NCBI GenBank assembly: GCA_030533445.1
Contig: CM060075.1
Location: 40,451,719-40,515,718 of the forward strand
Length of the DNA stretch: 64,000 bases
Origin: Cyprinodon diabolis
Lineage: Eukaryota; Chordata; Actinopteri; Cyprinodontiformes; Cyprinodontidae
Reading direction: 5' to 3'
Position numbers and translations under genes: made by a program. The notes beneath the pieces are model-generated. The model was not told the DNA's origin and did not search any database. It was given only the letters and a program-made list of their open reading frames with translations. Shown piece by piece: positions 31,149 to 42,670 of this stretch (position 1 is the stretch's first letter; each line of letters starts with the position of its first letter).

Positions 31149-33059
31149 TCAGCAGTTTTTTTTGACGCATACATATGGTCTAGTCAAAGTACACCTCCTA
31201 TCCCCCCAGCAGGAGGATGCTGTGAACAACAGAAAAGGAAATCAGGAAATACAGAATAAACAAACCTTAAAACATCTTAAAAACCTTTCCAAAAAACTAC
31301 TAAATATGAAACAGATTAACAAGAAAATAAACAATTTATTGTTAGTTACCAAAAAATAGCTGATTAAATAACTAAAGTGAATAATTTAGTCTCACTGGAA
31401 ATTGTAAATGTTTCTGCATTCTCTTTATTTACCTCCATGATTCATTATCACACAGTTTTGATTTCCATTAAAGTTGTTCGGCTGGTTATTACACCAGTTT
31501 GCATCCTGGAATTTGCTGCCATCACTCCAGAACCAAATATTATCCTGGAAATATACATTTTTAGGGTACATATTTCATTGTAGAATTTGCTAAAGTACCA
31601 ACAAAAACCATGTGTAGATTTACCTCCTGTGCATCAGTGGCTCCAATCCATACCTCTGCATACCCATCACCTGAGGCTGATATCAGGCCATTAATATAAA
31701 CAGATTCCTCATAATTATGGACGGATGCAAGGTTTGCCTCCATGGACAGGCAGTCTCTCTACAATGGACACCGAGAACAGATTGAGACAAAAGAGCATCC
31801 ACCAGTTTTTTTGGGGGGAGGATTAAAATAAGCAAAAGATTGGACAAGTAAACTCTAACACAGGGTTTAAGAAAATTAATGATAAAAGCAACAAAAAATG
31901 ACCTCAGCTTGAGTCCAAGTTCTGCATGTTGAAAAGTACTTGAAGCAACGACCATTGAGGTGAGACCAGCCCCAAGGACAGGATCTTTTAGCCATGACAG
32001 CGTCTTTTCCTGGTGAAAACACAAAAAGGTGAATTTATTAGTAAATATGTGGCATAGTATTTAAAATGTTCCTTTAGAGGTTAATATCATGGTAGGCCTA
32101 TACTAATAACTGATGCTGTTCTAGGGTATGATCTAAAGCATAATAATATTGTGACTCAGAACAATCATTTTCTGAAAGTGATTTTTTTCAGTTAATTAAG
32201 AAATACATTTTTTTATAATAACTATATTTTTACCAACGCAAATATGAAAAAAAGTTTAGAAAATACTTCAACAATCAAACGACGTCAGTTTCATATAAAA
32301 GTATAAATCTTAACCATATCCGTTTAAAGAAATACTGAAAATAATCGATATTATTGTTTAGGCCGCACAGCATAATTTTTAACAATTAATCGGGGAGAAA
32401 ATGGATGGATGGATGGATGGATGGATGGATGGATGGATGGATGGATGGATGGATGGATGATGATCAGGCAATGTAAGGTAGTTACATTTTTGGTCTTAGT
32501 CTTATTATGTATGTAGTTACAAAAATGCATTTTCATTTCCACAATATATCTTTTCTAAAAGTGATTAATTTAATGTTAATTCATTTGGGGCTTTACATAT
32601 TACAATGTGAAACACATGTGCTATTGATTTTGTCTGTTTTATTACTTAACTTTATTTCCAAGCAAAATAAATCAGACTCACCATCAGGAACAGTTTCCTC
32701 ATCCTCAGTTTGGAGGACTATATTAGGAAAAAAATTGGGTTCTTAAGAATACCACACTAGATTTAGGTTATATATGAAAAGATTATAAAATGCACTAACC
32801 TTCATTATCTTGCAGTATCTCATCTCCTACTTCAGGAAGAACTGAAAGTTTAAAACAGTTTTTAGTATCAATTGTACAACTGTCAGGTTTCTTTATTGTA
32901 AACAACATTGTAAGCAGCAAAACAATGATTAATCTGTTCATTTTCAAAAATCACAACTTATAAATGGAGTGTATGCACTGTGGTTAACACAGACTTACCA
33001 GCTGCTAGACTCAGAGCCAACAAGGCAGCAAGAAATAACTGGACAGTCAGTATCTTCAT
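31149..33059 (-). CDS. C-type lectin B (secreted, QPN motif, ten cysteines)
   Basis: Seven coding exons: 33059-32999, 32841-32800, 32717-32682, 32009-31903, 31758-31624, 31544-31433 and 31219-31149 (TGA 31151-31149). All have GT-AG borders and consistent phases; 187 residues. Signal peptide [20 protein letters not shown]. Two acidic stalk exons follow ([26 protein letters not shown]). The CRD runs [63 protein letters not shown] (148-150) and CWGDRRC. It probably binds a ligand outside the cell, but the usual WND calcium motif is WGD here and the sugar motif is unusual, so calcium binding is uncertain. Cys75 and Cys187 are extra to the eight cysteines of lectins A and D. It is an inverted paralogue of lectin C. 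Confidence 0.9.
32401..32459. repeat. (ATGG)n microsatellite
   Basis: Pure ATGG/GGAT tetramers in intron 3 of lectin B. This may be the tail left by a SINE or RTE-type element, whose 3' ends often carry this repeat. Confidence 0.97.
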
Positions 33060-33257
33060 TATGGAAAAGATGTCAATTGAGCACAAAAATAACCTTTCAG
33101 AAGGGAGAAAGAAAAGAAACATTCAGAAGACATTTAAGTACAGTAATGAACTGATATATTAAAGAGATTAATTTCTCAAACCTCAGCCGGATTATCTTCT
33201 CTTCTATTCTAGTCTGTAGCCTTTGCTTCAGTGTGTGGAGCGGCTGGAAACATTCTC

Positions 33258-33264
33258 TTTTATA
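33258..33264 (-). promoter_or_regulatory. TATA box and CCAAT of lectin B
   Basis: Minus-strand TATAAAA with CCAAT on the same strand at 33271-33267, about 200 bases upstream of the ATG. The same arrangement occurs upstream of lectin C. The following first exon (CTGAAGCAAAGGCTACAGAC-like) is conserved between the two genes. Confidence 0.75.
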
Positions 33265-33349
33265 CCATTGGTTCTCAGTCCAAAACAAACTACTGTACAT
33301 GTGCGTTTTAGACACGTTTCTCTGTTGCATTATTATCTTTGATAAAACA

Positions 33350-33955
33350 ATAAAAGCTTTCTGGTTATCAATGTTGTAAATTTTTATGACCTATTATGAC
33401 CTGCTGTGTTTTAGTTAAAGTTTTTCCTATAGCATTTTGTTTTCAATTCTTTGTCTCAAATTCTTCACATTCTTTCTAATGTCAATTTTTTTATTATTAT
33501 TATTTCCTTCTGGTTTACTGAATCATTAGATGAGCAATTCATCAGTATTTGAAAGAGTACATTCTAGTTAATAAAAGGAGATCTCATTATACATTTAGGT
33601 TGACAAAGTACAGTATGAAACTTTACAGCTGTGAAACTTCAGATAATATTTTATTACAACTGCAACTGGATTTTAGTACAAACACTTAGTTGATATCTAA
33701 ATTGTACATTGTAGCTTAAACATTTTCTGTTGTACCTTAACTTAATTATGGTGAGTGAGATAAAGCTCCCCTGTAACTGGAAGTCAACAGTCTGATTGAC
33801 TGGAAACAGGGTCAGTGTGGGTTCCAGTTATATGCACTGGTATCAGTCAAGGAAATGTTAATGTTTTCTCATTGCACCATGTAGCCTTTTCCCAAACTTA
33901 TATGGTTATAATTACAGATACTGCTCAAATGTCATGTTATCAAACAGAGGGAAAA
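33350..33955. other. Intergenic, nothing recognised
   Basis: AT-rich sequence upstream of lectin B, between its conserved promoter block and the SINE. No exon or RNA gene. Confidence 0.4.
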
Positions 33956-33974
33956 AAAACTTTTTTTTTTTTTG

Positions 33975-34176
33975 GCTGGCCTATTTGTTTTTGTACTCTG
34001 AGAAGGTTGCCAGTAACCGGTTTGATCCCCACAGCCTGCATTCCGGGTTCCTGAGCAAAACCCTTAACCCCACACTGCTCTCTGGGCGCCACACAATGGC
34101 AGCCCACTGCTCCTCAAGTGGATGGGTCAAAATGCAGAGAAGATATTTCCCCACTGTGGGACAATAAAGAGCAAAG
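33975..34176 (+). repeat. tRNA-derived SINE, second copy
   Basis: Contains CACACTGCTCTCTGGGCGCC, CACAATGGCAGCCCACTGCT, GGATGGGTCAAAATGCAGAG and a GACAATAAAG end, matching the SINE at 18480. Its 3' end lies seven bases from the tRNA-Ser relic at 34183, so it seems to have inserted beside a tRNA gene. Confidence 0.75.
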
Positions 34177-34182
34177 TGAACT

Positions 34183-34264
34183 CACTGTGAACAGGGTTCG
34201 AAGCTGTGTGGGGAAACCCCATTGGATTTCGAGTCCAACGCATTAACCTCTTGGCCATCACAGC
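34183..34264 (-). pseudogene. Degenerate tRNA-Ser(CGA)
   Basis: The anticodon CGA is kept and the acceptor stem still pairs apart from a G-T first pair. However, the B box reads GCTTCGAACCC, so the nearly invariant 53-61 pair is lost, and the D arm is altered (CCAAGAGG, TTAATGCG). It is probably not transcribed efficiently. It is the start of segmental duplication copy 2. Confidence 0.7.
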
Positions 34265-34284
34265 TGAATAGACCACTTATGCTT

Positions 34285-35845
34285 TCTGAAATCAGAGATC
34301 TAAAAATGACTGGAGGGCAATATGATTTGGGTGCTTCTTTGGAAAGACGTGGTAAAAATGTTTCAAGGACTAATGTAAAACAGCTATACAAATCTTTTTT
34401 GTGTGTAAACTAAATTAAAATGTAATCAGTCAGATAAACAAAAATCAAATGAACATTTTGTCATGTGAAACAAAAAAAATTGCCATCAGGGCAAGCGGTC
34501 CTTTACAGCTGGCTCAAGAGAGTGCTGCTGCAGACGGGCTACGGTTAGCCTCGGCTGCGGTTACTGTAGGAGGTCTGCTGGTTGCTTTTTGTCTAAAATT
34601 ATGCACAAAATCAGTAAATGGGACACATAGTGACGCTTAAAATATAATATTGTCCCCTCAAATTATCTTAAAACGTATTTTTATAGAACAACTGCAACAA
34701 AAAAGAAAACTTTTAAGTTAATACTCTTAGCTCTGTGAGTGCTCCATTGGAAGCTGCTGCCGCTGGGCATGCTGTGACAGCTGTCAATCTCAAGAACGGA
34801 TAAAGTATGTCCGCTCTGATGCATACTCAGTAAAGAGGGCGGAGGAAAACAGCATCTGGGGACTTTGTCAGTTCTTGATCTTGTGTTCTTGTGAATTTGA
34901 ACAGAACTAGAGCTGAGGCTTATGACATTTCACGAGCACATCAGAACGCACAACTACACATATTAAGGAAGGGCTTATGTTGTGTTTCCTACCACATGGT
35001 TTGCAGTTTCCTTTGATTTTAAGTGTTTTGTCTATTTACATTTTTTGTTTTAACAATTAGACATTTTCAAGAACTAATAAATATCAATATGCTTTAGCAG
35101 GATAAATGATTCCTATTACATCTAATTTAATGACATATTGGCGACCTCAAGTTTATTTTCTTCACCTATAAAGTAAAGTCACAAGTAGAGATCGCTGTGA
35201 ACAGGGTTTGAACCTGTGCGGGGAATCCCCATTGGATTTCGAGTCCAACGCCTTAACCTCTCGGCCATCACAGCTGTGAAGGGTACTATAATTCTGGACA
35301 ATATAGCCTTCTATAGAAGGACAGCTGGTAGACATACATAGGGATGATAAAACAGGTCAGAGAGTTCATTATACAAATACTTAAAATTTAAAACCTCTTC
35401 ACAACATACATTTTTTTATAAGGGTTAGCCAACAGGTCAGAGCTGCTGCTCTTTCTTGTTAATCTCCAGAATAAAAATGTCCTCACGGGGAACAGCAACT
35501 GATCCTAGTTGCTGACAAAAAAATCATAATTTGAAATGACCTTATCTTTGTTTTGCTGTGAACTAAAGTTCTGTTAAAATGTAAAGGATCACCCATTTTG
35601 ATAGATTTTATTGTGTCAACTTAGTTTAACTTAATTGAGTGTTGCCACAAGAAATTCACTTGTAAAATGTTTTTTCTTCTGCTACAGAAAGAGAAGAAAG
35701 ACTTGAGGATAAAACCCTTTCATTTTGAGTATCAGGATGGTTTTGATAACTGCATCACAAAATGTAATCCTTTCAGGGGAAATTCATTTGTCAGTGTTCA
35801 AATCATTAGCTGCTAGAAGCGGATGCTAAGCAGAGAGGTGGAGGG
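34285..35845. repeat. Segmental duplication, copy 2
   Basis: Direct-orientation partner of 28470-30025. It carries an insertion around 34735-34765 (CTCCATTGGAAGCTGCTGCC) that copy 1 lacks. It ends near GGAATCCCTAACCCTTGTTAG, where copy 1 continues differently. Confidence 0.9.
35193..35274 (-). tRNA. tRNA-Ser(CGA), copy in duplication 2
   Basis: Same sequence as the copy at 29341-29422: acceptor stem GCTGTGA/TCACAGC, A box TGGCCGAGAGG, anticodon CGA, variable arm GGGGATTCCCC. Identity through the tRNA and flanks indicates a recent duplication or gene conversion. Confidence 0.9.
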
Positions 35846-35999
35846 ATTCCTAACAAGTAGAATTTGGTGCTTGTTAGGAATCCCTAACCCTTGTTAGAAT
35901 TATTTATTTTTTAATAAATGTTCTAAACTGTGCTCTAGAATAGGTATTATTGATACCTAATGATATAACATGGAGTCTTTCTGAATGGCATTTGCATTT

Positions 36000-36262
36000 T
36001 CTCTCTGTGCATGTGTGGGTTCGCTCCGGGTACTCCGGCTTCCTTCCAGAGTCCAGAAACAATGACTGTTAGGTTAATTGGCTTCTCTAAATTCTCCTTA
36101 GGTGTGAGTGCGTGCATGAAGGGTAGTTTTTCCTGTTTGTCTCTGTGTTGCCCTGCGATGGACTGGCAACTTGTCCAGGGTTTACCCCGCCTCTTGCCTG
36201 TAGACAGCTGGAGATAGGCACCAGCACCCCTCGGAACCCTGCTTGGGATAAGTGTGACAGAA
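36000..36262 (+). repeat. RTE/SINE-type repeat with ATGG tail
   Basis: Carries the teleost block GGGTACTCCGGCTTCCTTCC, TGACTGTTAGGTTAATTGGC, GCGATGGACTGGCAACTTGT, CCAGGGTTTACCCCGCCTCT and ends AAAATGGATGGATGA. An inverted longer copy is at 52350-52635. I assign it to RTE-related non-LTR repeats by its tail. The exact family is unsure. Confidence 0.6.
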
Positions 36263-36299
36263 AATGGATGGATGAATACATTTTCCTAATGATTTTTGA

Positions 36300-36378
36300 C
36301 TATTCCACGGCCACGTCTAGGACTAAGGCCTCTGTACATGGGTCATGGGCGCTTACCACTGGCCACTGAAGCAGGCCA
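36300..36378 (-). repeat. tRNA-like SINE fragment, second copy
   Basis: Plus-sense AGGACTAAGGCCTCTGTACA, TGGGTCATGGGCGCTTACCA and CTGGCCACTGAAGCAGGCC match the block at 2995-3135. Confidence 0.45.
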
Positions 36379-36379
36379 T

Positions 36380-38270
36380 AACGTTAATGTTCAAGTGTTT
36401 CCATTATATGCTCATTTCATTTTGTTAACTGACTTATGACAAGAAAATCTTTTTAATCACAGTCCTCAGTTTTGCTGGCTACTTGCTCAATCATAGGTCA
36501 GGTTAACAGCATGTTTTTCCTTCTTGGTTCTTCATGCACATTGTAGCTTAGTTTAGTCTAGTTTCACAGAGAAGAGTTTTCATCTGAAATATGTGTGACT
36601 TGAAGCTAAATGAATTTTGTTAAAAACTCTTATATTTTGATTTGAAGTTGTGGTCAATTTATTTCATATATGAGCAGAATTATCTGTCCTTCCCTGATTT
36701 GCGTTTAGTTCACACTTTCAATATGTTGTTTTAACACATAGCCCATTGGGTATATGTTCACAAGACAGGCCACGTGTTATCTGATTAAATAATATATTTA
36801 CCACCAAATGCTGGGCTCGCAATGACATAGCAACAAAAAGGATTTTTGTTTTGCCAGCTACCTTTAGTTAAAAAAAAAAGAACATGATGTAACAACTGCT
36901 CTAAACTGAGTGTCAAATGTAAAATTACTGCTGCTTTTTTGCTCAGGACCTTAGCAGCATAGGTTTGATGGAGCCACAGAGGCCTAGCTTGTTCAGTGAG
37001 AAGAATCAATCCGGACAATAAAATCCACAAATATTGAGGGGGAAATGCGAGGAGGGTCTAATAGCTGATTAAAAAACAAAGGAGAATTAAGGGGGAGGTC
37101 ACCCCCGCCCCCTTGCTGCCCAAATGGGTCCAACATTTAAGGTTTCTCTAGTTCACATAATTCATACAAGGACCCTCTAAACATAATTCAGGATTAGTTT
37201 AGATAAGTTGAGAAACCCACACACACATCAGTAATAACACTTTCTATATAAATGTCCAGGATTGTGATTGTGTTGGATGTGGATGTACTCTATGCTCTTA
37301 ATGCTGAATAAATCTCCTATGCTGGATCAAACAGAAGAAATTGCCTTATTATTTATTGAACCATATTTGAAGAATGTTATATGGTTATAACTGAATGTTA
37401 TAACCAGAGAGACGTAACAGTGCAAAAGCCTCGGAAACCCTAACCCTATCCAAATTAAGTTATTAAAGAGCATATATAACAAAAATGCAAACACACACAT
37501 TTTTACAAATCATTGATTTTTAAAAAAAATTGAATAATCTTTACTCAACCAAGGTCTAGATGGGACTTTTATTGTGTACTTCCCTGAATCAATTGGATAA
37601 CAGCTGTTATCAGGTTACTAGGAGTGCTACTTGTCTTAGGTGACCTAAATATACAAACTAAATACTAAATTGTACAATATTAAATCCTTTTCGTAAATTG
37701 ACTAAATTGTCTTACTGATTACTGACCCACAATATGAACACATTTTCATTAAATATTAAAGTAATAACTTTAAATGGTGTCTCTTAACTAAGCTACCACA
37801 CTTATTAAGATTAGGTTTTATAGAAGTAAACATAGTGAGTACCTGCGTCCTTAATCTGTGGGCTATGTTTAGCAGCTGATGACACACATTTTGCACTTAA
37901 GGATATGATGTTGTGGACTGTTGCAGTTTTTTGTAAATAGTTTGGTGTCCTGGTCAGGATTTAAGCAGTTTGCATGACTTTTGCACAGTTATCTCAGATG
38001 GCGTGCCAGGAATCTCTTGGAGCCCTTCCTCCAGTTTACGTTCACAGCTCAGGGAGTTCTGATTACCACCGCGACCCCTGTTACCTTCACCTTACACATA
38101 ATTTCTAGATATATTATATTTAGGGATAGAGTTAGGATATAAACATAATAAACTAATTATATTTCATACAGTTTTTGTATACAAGACTAGAAAACTAAAT
38201 ACTATGTATGAATAAGCCAATTTTTTCATCAGGTAATGGAATGTCATAAAAATGTGCAAGCTTGATGACC
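36380..38270. other. Intergenic, nothing recognised
   Basis: AT-rich with no exon carrying family motifs. It lies between the tRNA array and lectin C. Confidence 0.4.
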
Positions 38271-38368
38271 GGAAAACTTTTACTGTTTTACACAAAGATA
38301 ATAATGCAGCTGAAAACGTGTCTAAAACGCACATGTACAGTAGTTTGTTTTGGACTGAGAGCCAATGA

Positions 38369-38375
38369 TATAAAA
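38369..38375 (+). promoter_or_regulatory. TATA box and CCAAT of lectin C
   Basis: TATAAAA with CCAAT at 38362-38366 just upstream. The first non-coding exon (about 38398-38451) contains GCAAAGGCTACAGACTAG and ends at GAG/GTTTGTG. The block 38300-38450 is the inverted match of 33170-33320 upstream of lectin B. Confidence 0.75.
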
Positions 38376-38565
38376 GAGAATGTTTCCAGCAGCTCCATAC
38401 ACTGAAGCAAAGGCTACAGACTAGAATAGAAGAGAAGATAATCCTGCTGAGGTTTGTGAAATAAAAATTCCTAATGTATATTACTGTACTAAAATATCTT
38501 CTGAATGTTTATTTTCTTTCTCCCTTCTCAAGGTTAGTTTGTTTTCAATTGACATCTTTTCCACA

Positions 38566-40495
38566 ATGAGGATACTGACTGTCCAGTTATTTCTTGCGGC
38601 CTTCTTGGCTCTGAGTCTAGCAGCTGGTAAGTATATGCTCTCTTAGTGCATAAACTCAATTCATAAGTTGTGATTTATGACATTTGTCAGATTAATCATT
38701 ATCAAGTTGCTCATAATGCAGACTACATGTACATTTGATACTAAAAGCTGTATCCAACCTACAGTTGTTCCTGAAGCAGAGATAATGGAAGATAATAAAG
38801 GTTTGTGAATCTTACAATCTTTTTGTTTATAACCTAGACAACATATTGTGATATATAAAAAAAAAACAAAAAAAAACATTTTTTCCAAATATAGTCCTTG
38901 AAGCTGAGGATAAGGAAATTGTTCCTGATGGTGAGTCTGATTTATTTTATATTCATTTTCATAGTTTTAAGGAAAGTAAGAAAGAGAGCATTTTCATTAA
39001 AAAACAAAATAAAGTAAAATCAATAATTAGAAGCCACAGATGAATCCTGAAAAGTCACCTGCTCCTAGATGAGTATTAATAATCTACATTATTTGTAATA
39101 TTTCAGATTTGGTTAACTTTTTTAATGTTCTTATGAGTTTGATTTAATTTGATTGTAGATTTTCTTTTCTTTGTTTTGTAGTTGGGCTGATAAAATACTT
39201 ATTATTTAAACATTTATTCCTTAATTTCATTGGAAACATACAGAAAAAAATGCTGTTTTATGAGATTCATTTTAAGTAAAAGAATATATATCTTGGACGA
39301 GCTTTAAAAATTTATATAGTATTCCATTAATCTGTAAAGGAAATACAGTGCCACATATTTACTAATAAATTCACCTTTTTTGTGTTTTCAGCTGGTAAAG
39401 ATGCTGCCATGGCTAAAAGATCCTGTCCTTGGGGCTGGTCTCACCTCAATGGTCGTTGCTTTAGGTACTTTTCAACATGCAGAACTTGGACTCAAGCTGA
39501 GGTCATTTTTTGCTGCTTTTATCATTAATTTTCTCAAACTCTGTGCCAGAGTTTACTTGTGCTTTCTTTTCCTTTGCCTCAAGCTGTTCTCGGTCTCCAT
39601 TGCAGAGAGACTGTGTGTCCATGCAGGCAAACCTTGCATCCGTCCATAATTATGAGGAATCCGTTTATATTAATGGCCTGATAACAGCTTCAGGTGATGA
39701 ATATGCAGAAGTATGGATCGGAGCCACTGATGCACAGAAGGTAAATGCACACATGGTTTTTGTTTGTACTTTAGTCATTTCTAAGATGAAATATGTAACC
39801 TAAAAATGTATATTTCGAGGACAACATTTGGTTCTGGAGTGATGGCAGCAAATTCCAGGATGCAAACTGGTGTAACAAGCAACCAGATGACTTGTATGGA
39901 AAACAGCACTGTGTGATAATGAATCATGGAGGTAAATAGAAACAACGCAAAATAATTTGGAAATTTCTACAATTATAAAGTGATTCTTTTAGTAATTTTG
40001 TATGGTCGTTGGCTAGTCCCCAACAATTCCTTTTTAAACATCAATCATTCTACTAAAATATTCTTTCTGTCGTGATTTGTGGACATTAAGATCTAAAGAG
40101 AAACGTCATCTCCTGGTCAGTCCCTGTAATTCAGTGAAAGGGTAGAGTCAGAGTAAGAAAATATGCAAGAGGGGGGTCACTCCAGAGGCTGGAAGTTGGA
40201 GGGGATTTCACTGGGAGTTGGAGGGAAGTGCGCTGCCATTCGGCTGGCATTTGACTGGCAAGGGCCATTTTGAATAGCTACTATTGTAATAGTAATTTGC
40301 TTTAACCCAATTTATTTTCTCATTAAATTATTTTATTGTTATTTTCGCTTTTGGAGGACTTTTTAAGAAGTCTCGAGGTTTGGTTGCTTCTGCATTTCCT
40401 GATTTAATTTTCTCTTGTTCCCAGCATCCTCCTGCTGGGGTGATAGGAGGTGTTCATTGAATCTACCCTACGTATGCGTCAAAAGAAACTGCTGA
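38566..40495 (+). CDS. C-type lectin C (secreted, QPD motif, ten cysteines)
   Basis: Seven coding exons: 38566-38626, 38765-38800, 38895-38930, 39392-39501, 39606-39740, 39820-39931 and 40425-40495 (TGA 40493-40495). All phases fit, giving 186 residues; AATAAA near 40624. Signal peptide [20 protein letters not shown]. Two 12-residue acidic stalk exons follow. The CRD is nearly the same as lectin B ([52 protein letters not shown]) but has the galactose-type motif QPD in NKQPDDLYGKQHC where lectin B has QPN. The WND motif is WGD, so calcium binding may be weak. The acceptor before 39820 is TTTCGAG, a diverged but usable AG. Extra cysteines in FSTCRTW and at the C-terminus match lectin B. It should be secreted. 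Confidence 0.9.
40100..40285 (-). repeat. Unnamed repeat, inverted copy of 14900-15030
   Basis: The minus strand reads TATTCAAAATGGCCCTTGCC, AGTCAAATGCCAGCCGAATG, then AACTTCCAGCCTCTGGAGTG, parallel to the 14905-15030 sequence. It lies in the last intron of lectin C. Confidence 0.6.
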
Positions 40496-41038
40496 CTTCA
40501 TTCCTCCTGAAGAAGTGAAAAACAATGATCAGAGGGCATTTCCTGGTGTTTTTGTTGATCTGCAATAATAATTTATAAAAATACGGACCATATTGGTTTT
40601 AGAAACACAATTCAACGTATAAAAATAAACATTGGACTGTGTTGAATTAAGCTGTTGTCCTGTTATTGCTTTTGCAAAACTCAGAATTGAAAGCGCTGCA
40701 ACAAGATGATACAAGATGACAAGGGAAAGTTGACATTTTTGATGTATTTTTTTCAGTGGGTAATACACATGTCTATAGAGATTACCTTGAAAAATCTGGT
40801 TTAAATGTATAATTTACAAACATGAGCTGAAGCACAACTTATTGATACAGCAAAATGTCAGAAGCAGGATCCATTGATCCATTAAGTTAAAATAAAGATG
40901 GATACATGCTGGAATAAGGTGCAGGTTCATATGAACCTTCAAGATGAGCAAAGGATGAAGCCACCATAGAGAGAAAAAAAACAAACAAAAGAACTCCCCT
41001 GGCGAAGAAATCTTAAACAGAACCAGAGATGGTGCTCT

Positions 41039-41790
41039 TCATCCAGACCGGCTTGGGATGTCTTGTAAATGCAGTAGTAGTCCAAGAAATTCCTTCAATA
41101 GTGGCAAGACACCCGCATAGAGAATGGGCCAGATGGAGCCGACATAATGCTGTGTTTGCATCAAAGCAGCAGAGGCAACGATCCGTCTGTCGATCTTAAA
41201 CTCCATTCTCCCCTCACTTGTAAACAGGACCTCAAGGTACTTAAACTCCTCCGCTTGTGGCAAGAACTCCCCTCCAACCTGAAGTGTACAAGACACCTTT
41301 TTCCTGTCGAGAACCATGACCACAGACAAGAAGCCGATTCTCTTCCCAGCTGCTTTACACTCAGATTCAAAATGCCACAGTGCAAGCTGTAGCTCTTGGC
41401 AGGAGTGAGCCAGCAGAGCCATGCCATCTGCAATAAGCAGGGATGAAATCCAGTAGTCCCCAAACCAGACCCCCTCCAGCCCTTAGGTGTACTTAGAAAT
41501 CCAGTCCATAAAGGCTAGCCCTCTGGCCAAGGGTTTCCTGGCACCAAGTGCAGGGATAGACATCCTTTTGCTTAAATATGGTGTTCATTATGGACAATCC
41601 ATGACTTGCAAAGAAGTACAGTAATTAAACACCATTCAGGTTCAGAGCTGGGGCTCCATTCCTTCCAATCACACCCCTCTAGGTGTCATTATCATTTCCC
41701 AAATGGGCAGGGAAGTCCCCCAGCAGAATGATGGAGTCCAGGGAAGGGTGCTATCCAACCAATTACCAAATCCCCTCATTTCCTCACACC
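41039..41790 (-). mobile_element. Rex3/RTE-type LINE fragments
   Basis: The minus-strand frame 41422-41039 reads LQLALWHFESECKAAGKRI, MVLDRKKVSCTLQVGGEFLP, EEFKYLEVLFTSEGRMEFKI and DRRI, a fish Rex3 reverse-transcriptase end (usual YLGVLFTSEGR). Upstream on the same strand, around 41760-41650, an endonuclease piece reads LGDFPAH then GNDND and GVIGRNGAP. The region between is lost, so the element is dead. Confidence 0.8.
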
Positions 41791-41834
41791 AACATAGTCT
41801 AAAATGAGCTCTGCCTCCTTCCAAGCTTAATAAT

Positions 41835-41965
41835 TTACTTCAAAATCCTATCGTATGAGGTCATTCATTACTCCATTGCTCCTCAATACCTTTCAGATCT
41901 CTCACAGATTGTTACCCCCTCCTTAGATCTTCCTCTTCCATCCAACTTATTGAGCCCAGGGGATC
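41835..41965 (+). mobile_element. L2-type LINE C-terminal fragment
   Basis: The frame reads KILSYEVIHYSIAPQYLSDL then a PSLDLPLPSN segment, matching the post-reverse-transcriptase region [17 protein letters not shown] and following residues of the LINE at 8570. Short relic. Confidence 0.6.
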
Positions 41966-42519
41966 AAATATTGAAAACACATCCGTACAAGATGGGCTTC
42001 TGCAGTAAAGGATAAACCTTTTCTTACACTTTTCTTGTGTCTGATCCCAGCTCAAATGTACGACAGACTGAGGATAACTCGAGCTGACTCAAGACGGTTC
42101 AAAGACAAAACTGCAATATAAAGTAAAGTAAATGGGTGGGACTAAAAAATCCTGGGTATGCAAGGATTTGCCCTAAACTTCTTTTAAATTCTCATTCATC
42201 CCGCTTCCTTAAATGGTACTCTTTTAAAATTAAAATGTCAATAGTATAAAATAAACAAATAAATAAAAAGTTTACCAGGGTTCTAACCAGAGTGAAACCA
42301 CACTGAAACTAGCCGCACTGAGCATCAGGCTTATAAACTCATATTTTATGAGAGCCCTTAAACTTACAGCTGGACTTCCCCCGCATTGTATACAGCACAA
42401 ATGTTTCATATGTAAAAACGTTTAGAATTACAATAAAATTACCCTGATTTGTAATGAGAAGAGATGGTGTTTTAAAACATAATTAGAAATACAGATTAAT
42501 CAGCAGAGAGCAAAAGTGT

Positions 42520-42670
42520 CCCACTGCCGAGAGATCTCAAGAGGAGCAGCTGAGATGGCTCGGGCCTCTGGTTAGGATGCCTCCTCAATACCTTCCACCA
42601 GGAGGACACCCAGTGGGAGACCCAGGACAGGCTGGGCAGGGGAACGCCTTGGGATTCCTTTATACAAACA
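42520..42670 (+). mobile_element. Rex3/RTE-type LINE 3' fragment
   Basis: Translation gives a RGAAEMARASG segment, then STRRTPSGRPRTGWAGERLG, resembling the C-terminus of Rex3-type proteins (RRTPSGRPRTxW). Opposite in orientation to the 41-kb Rex3 fragment, so a separate insertion or a rearrangement. Confidence 0.65.

Noticed and set aside
32401..32459. Regular repeat considered as a CRISPR-like array
   Set aside because: Pure tetranucleotide microsatellite with no spacers in a vertebrate genome.
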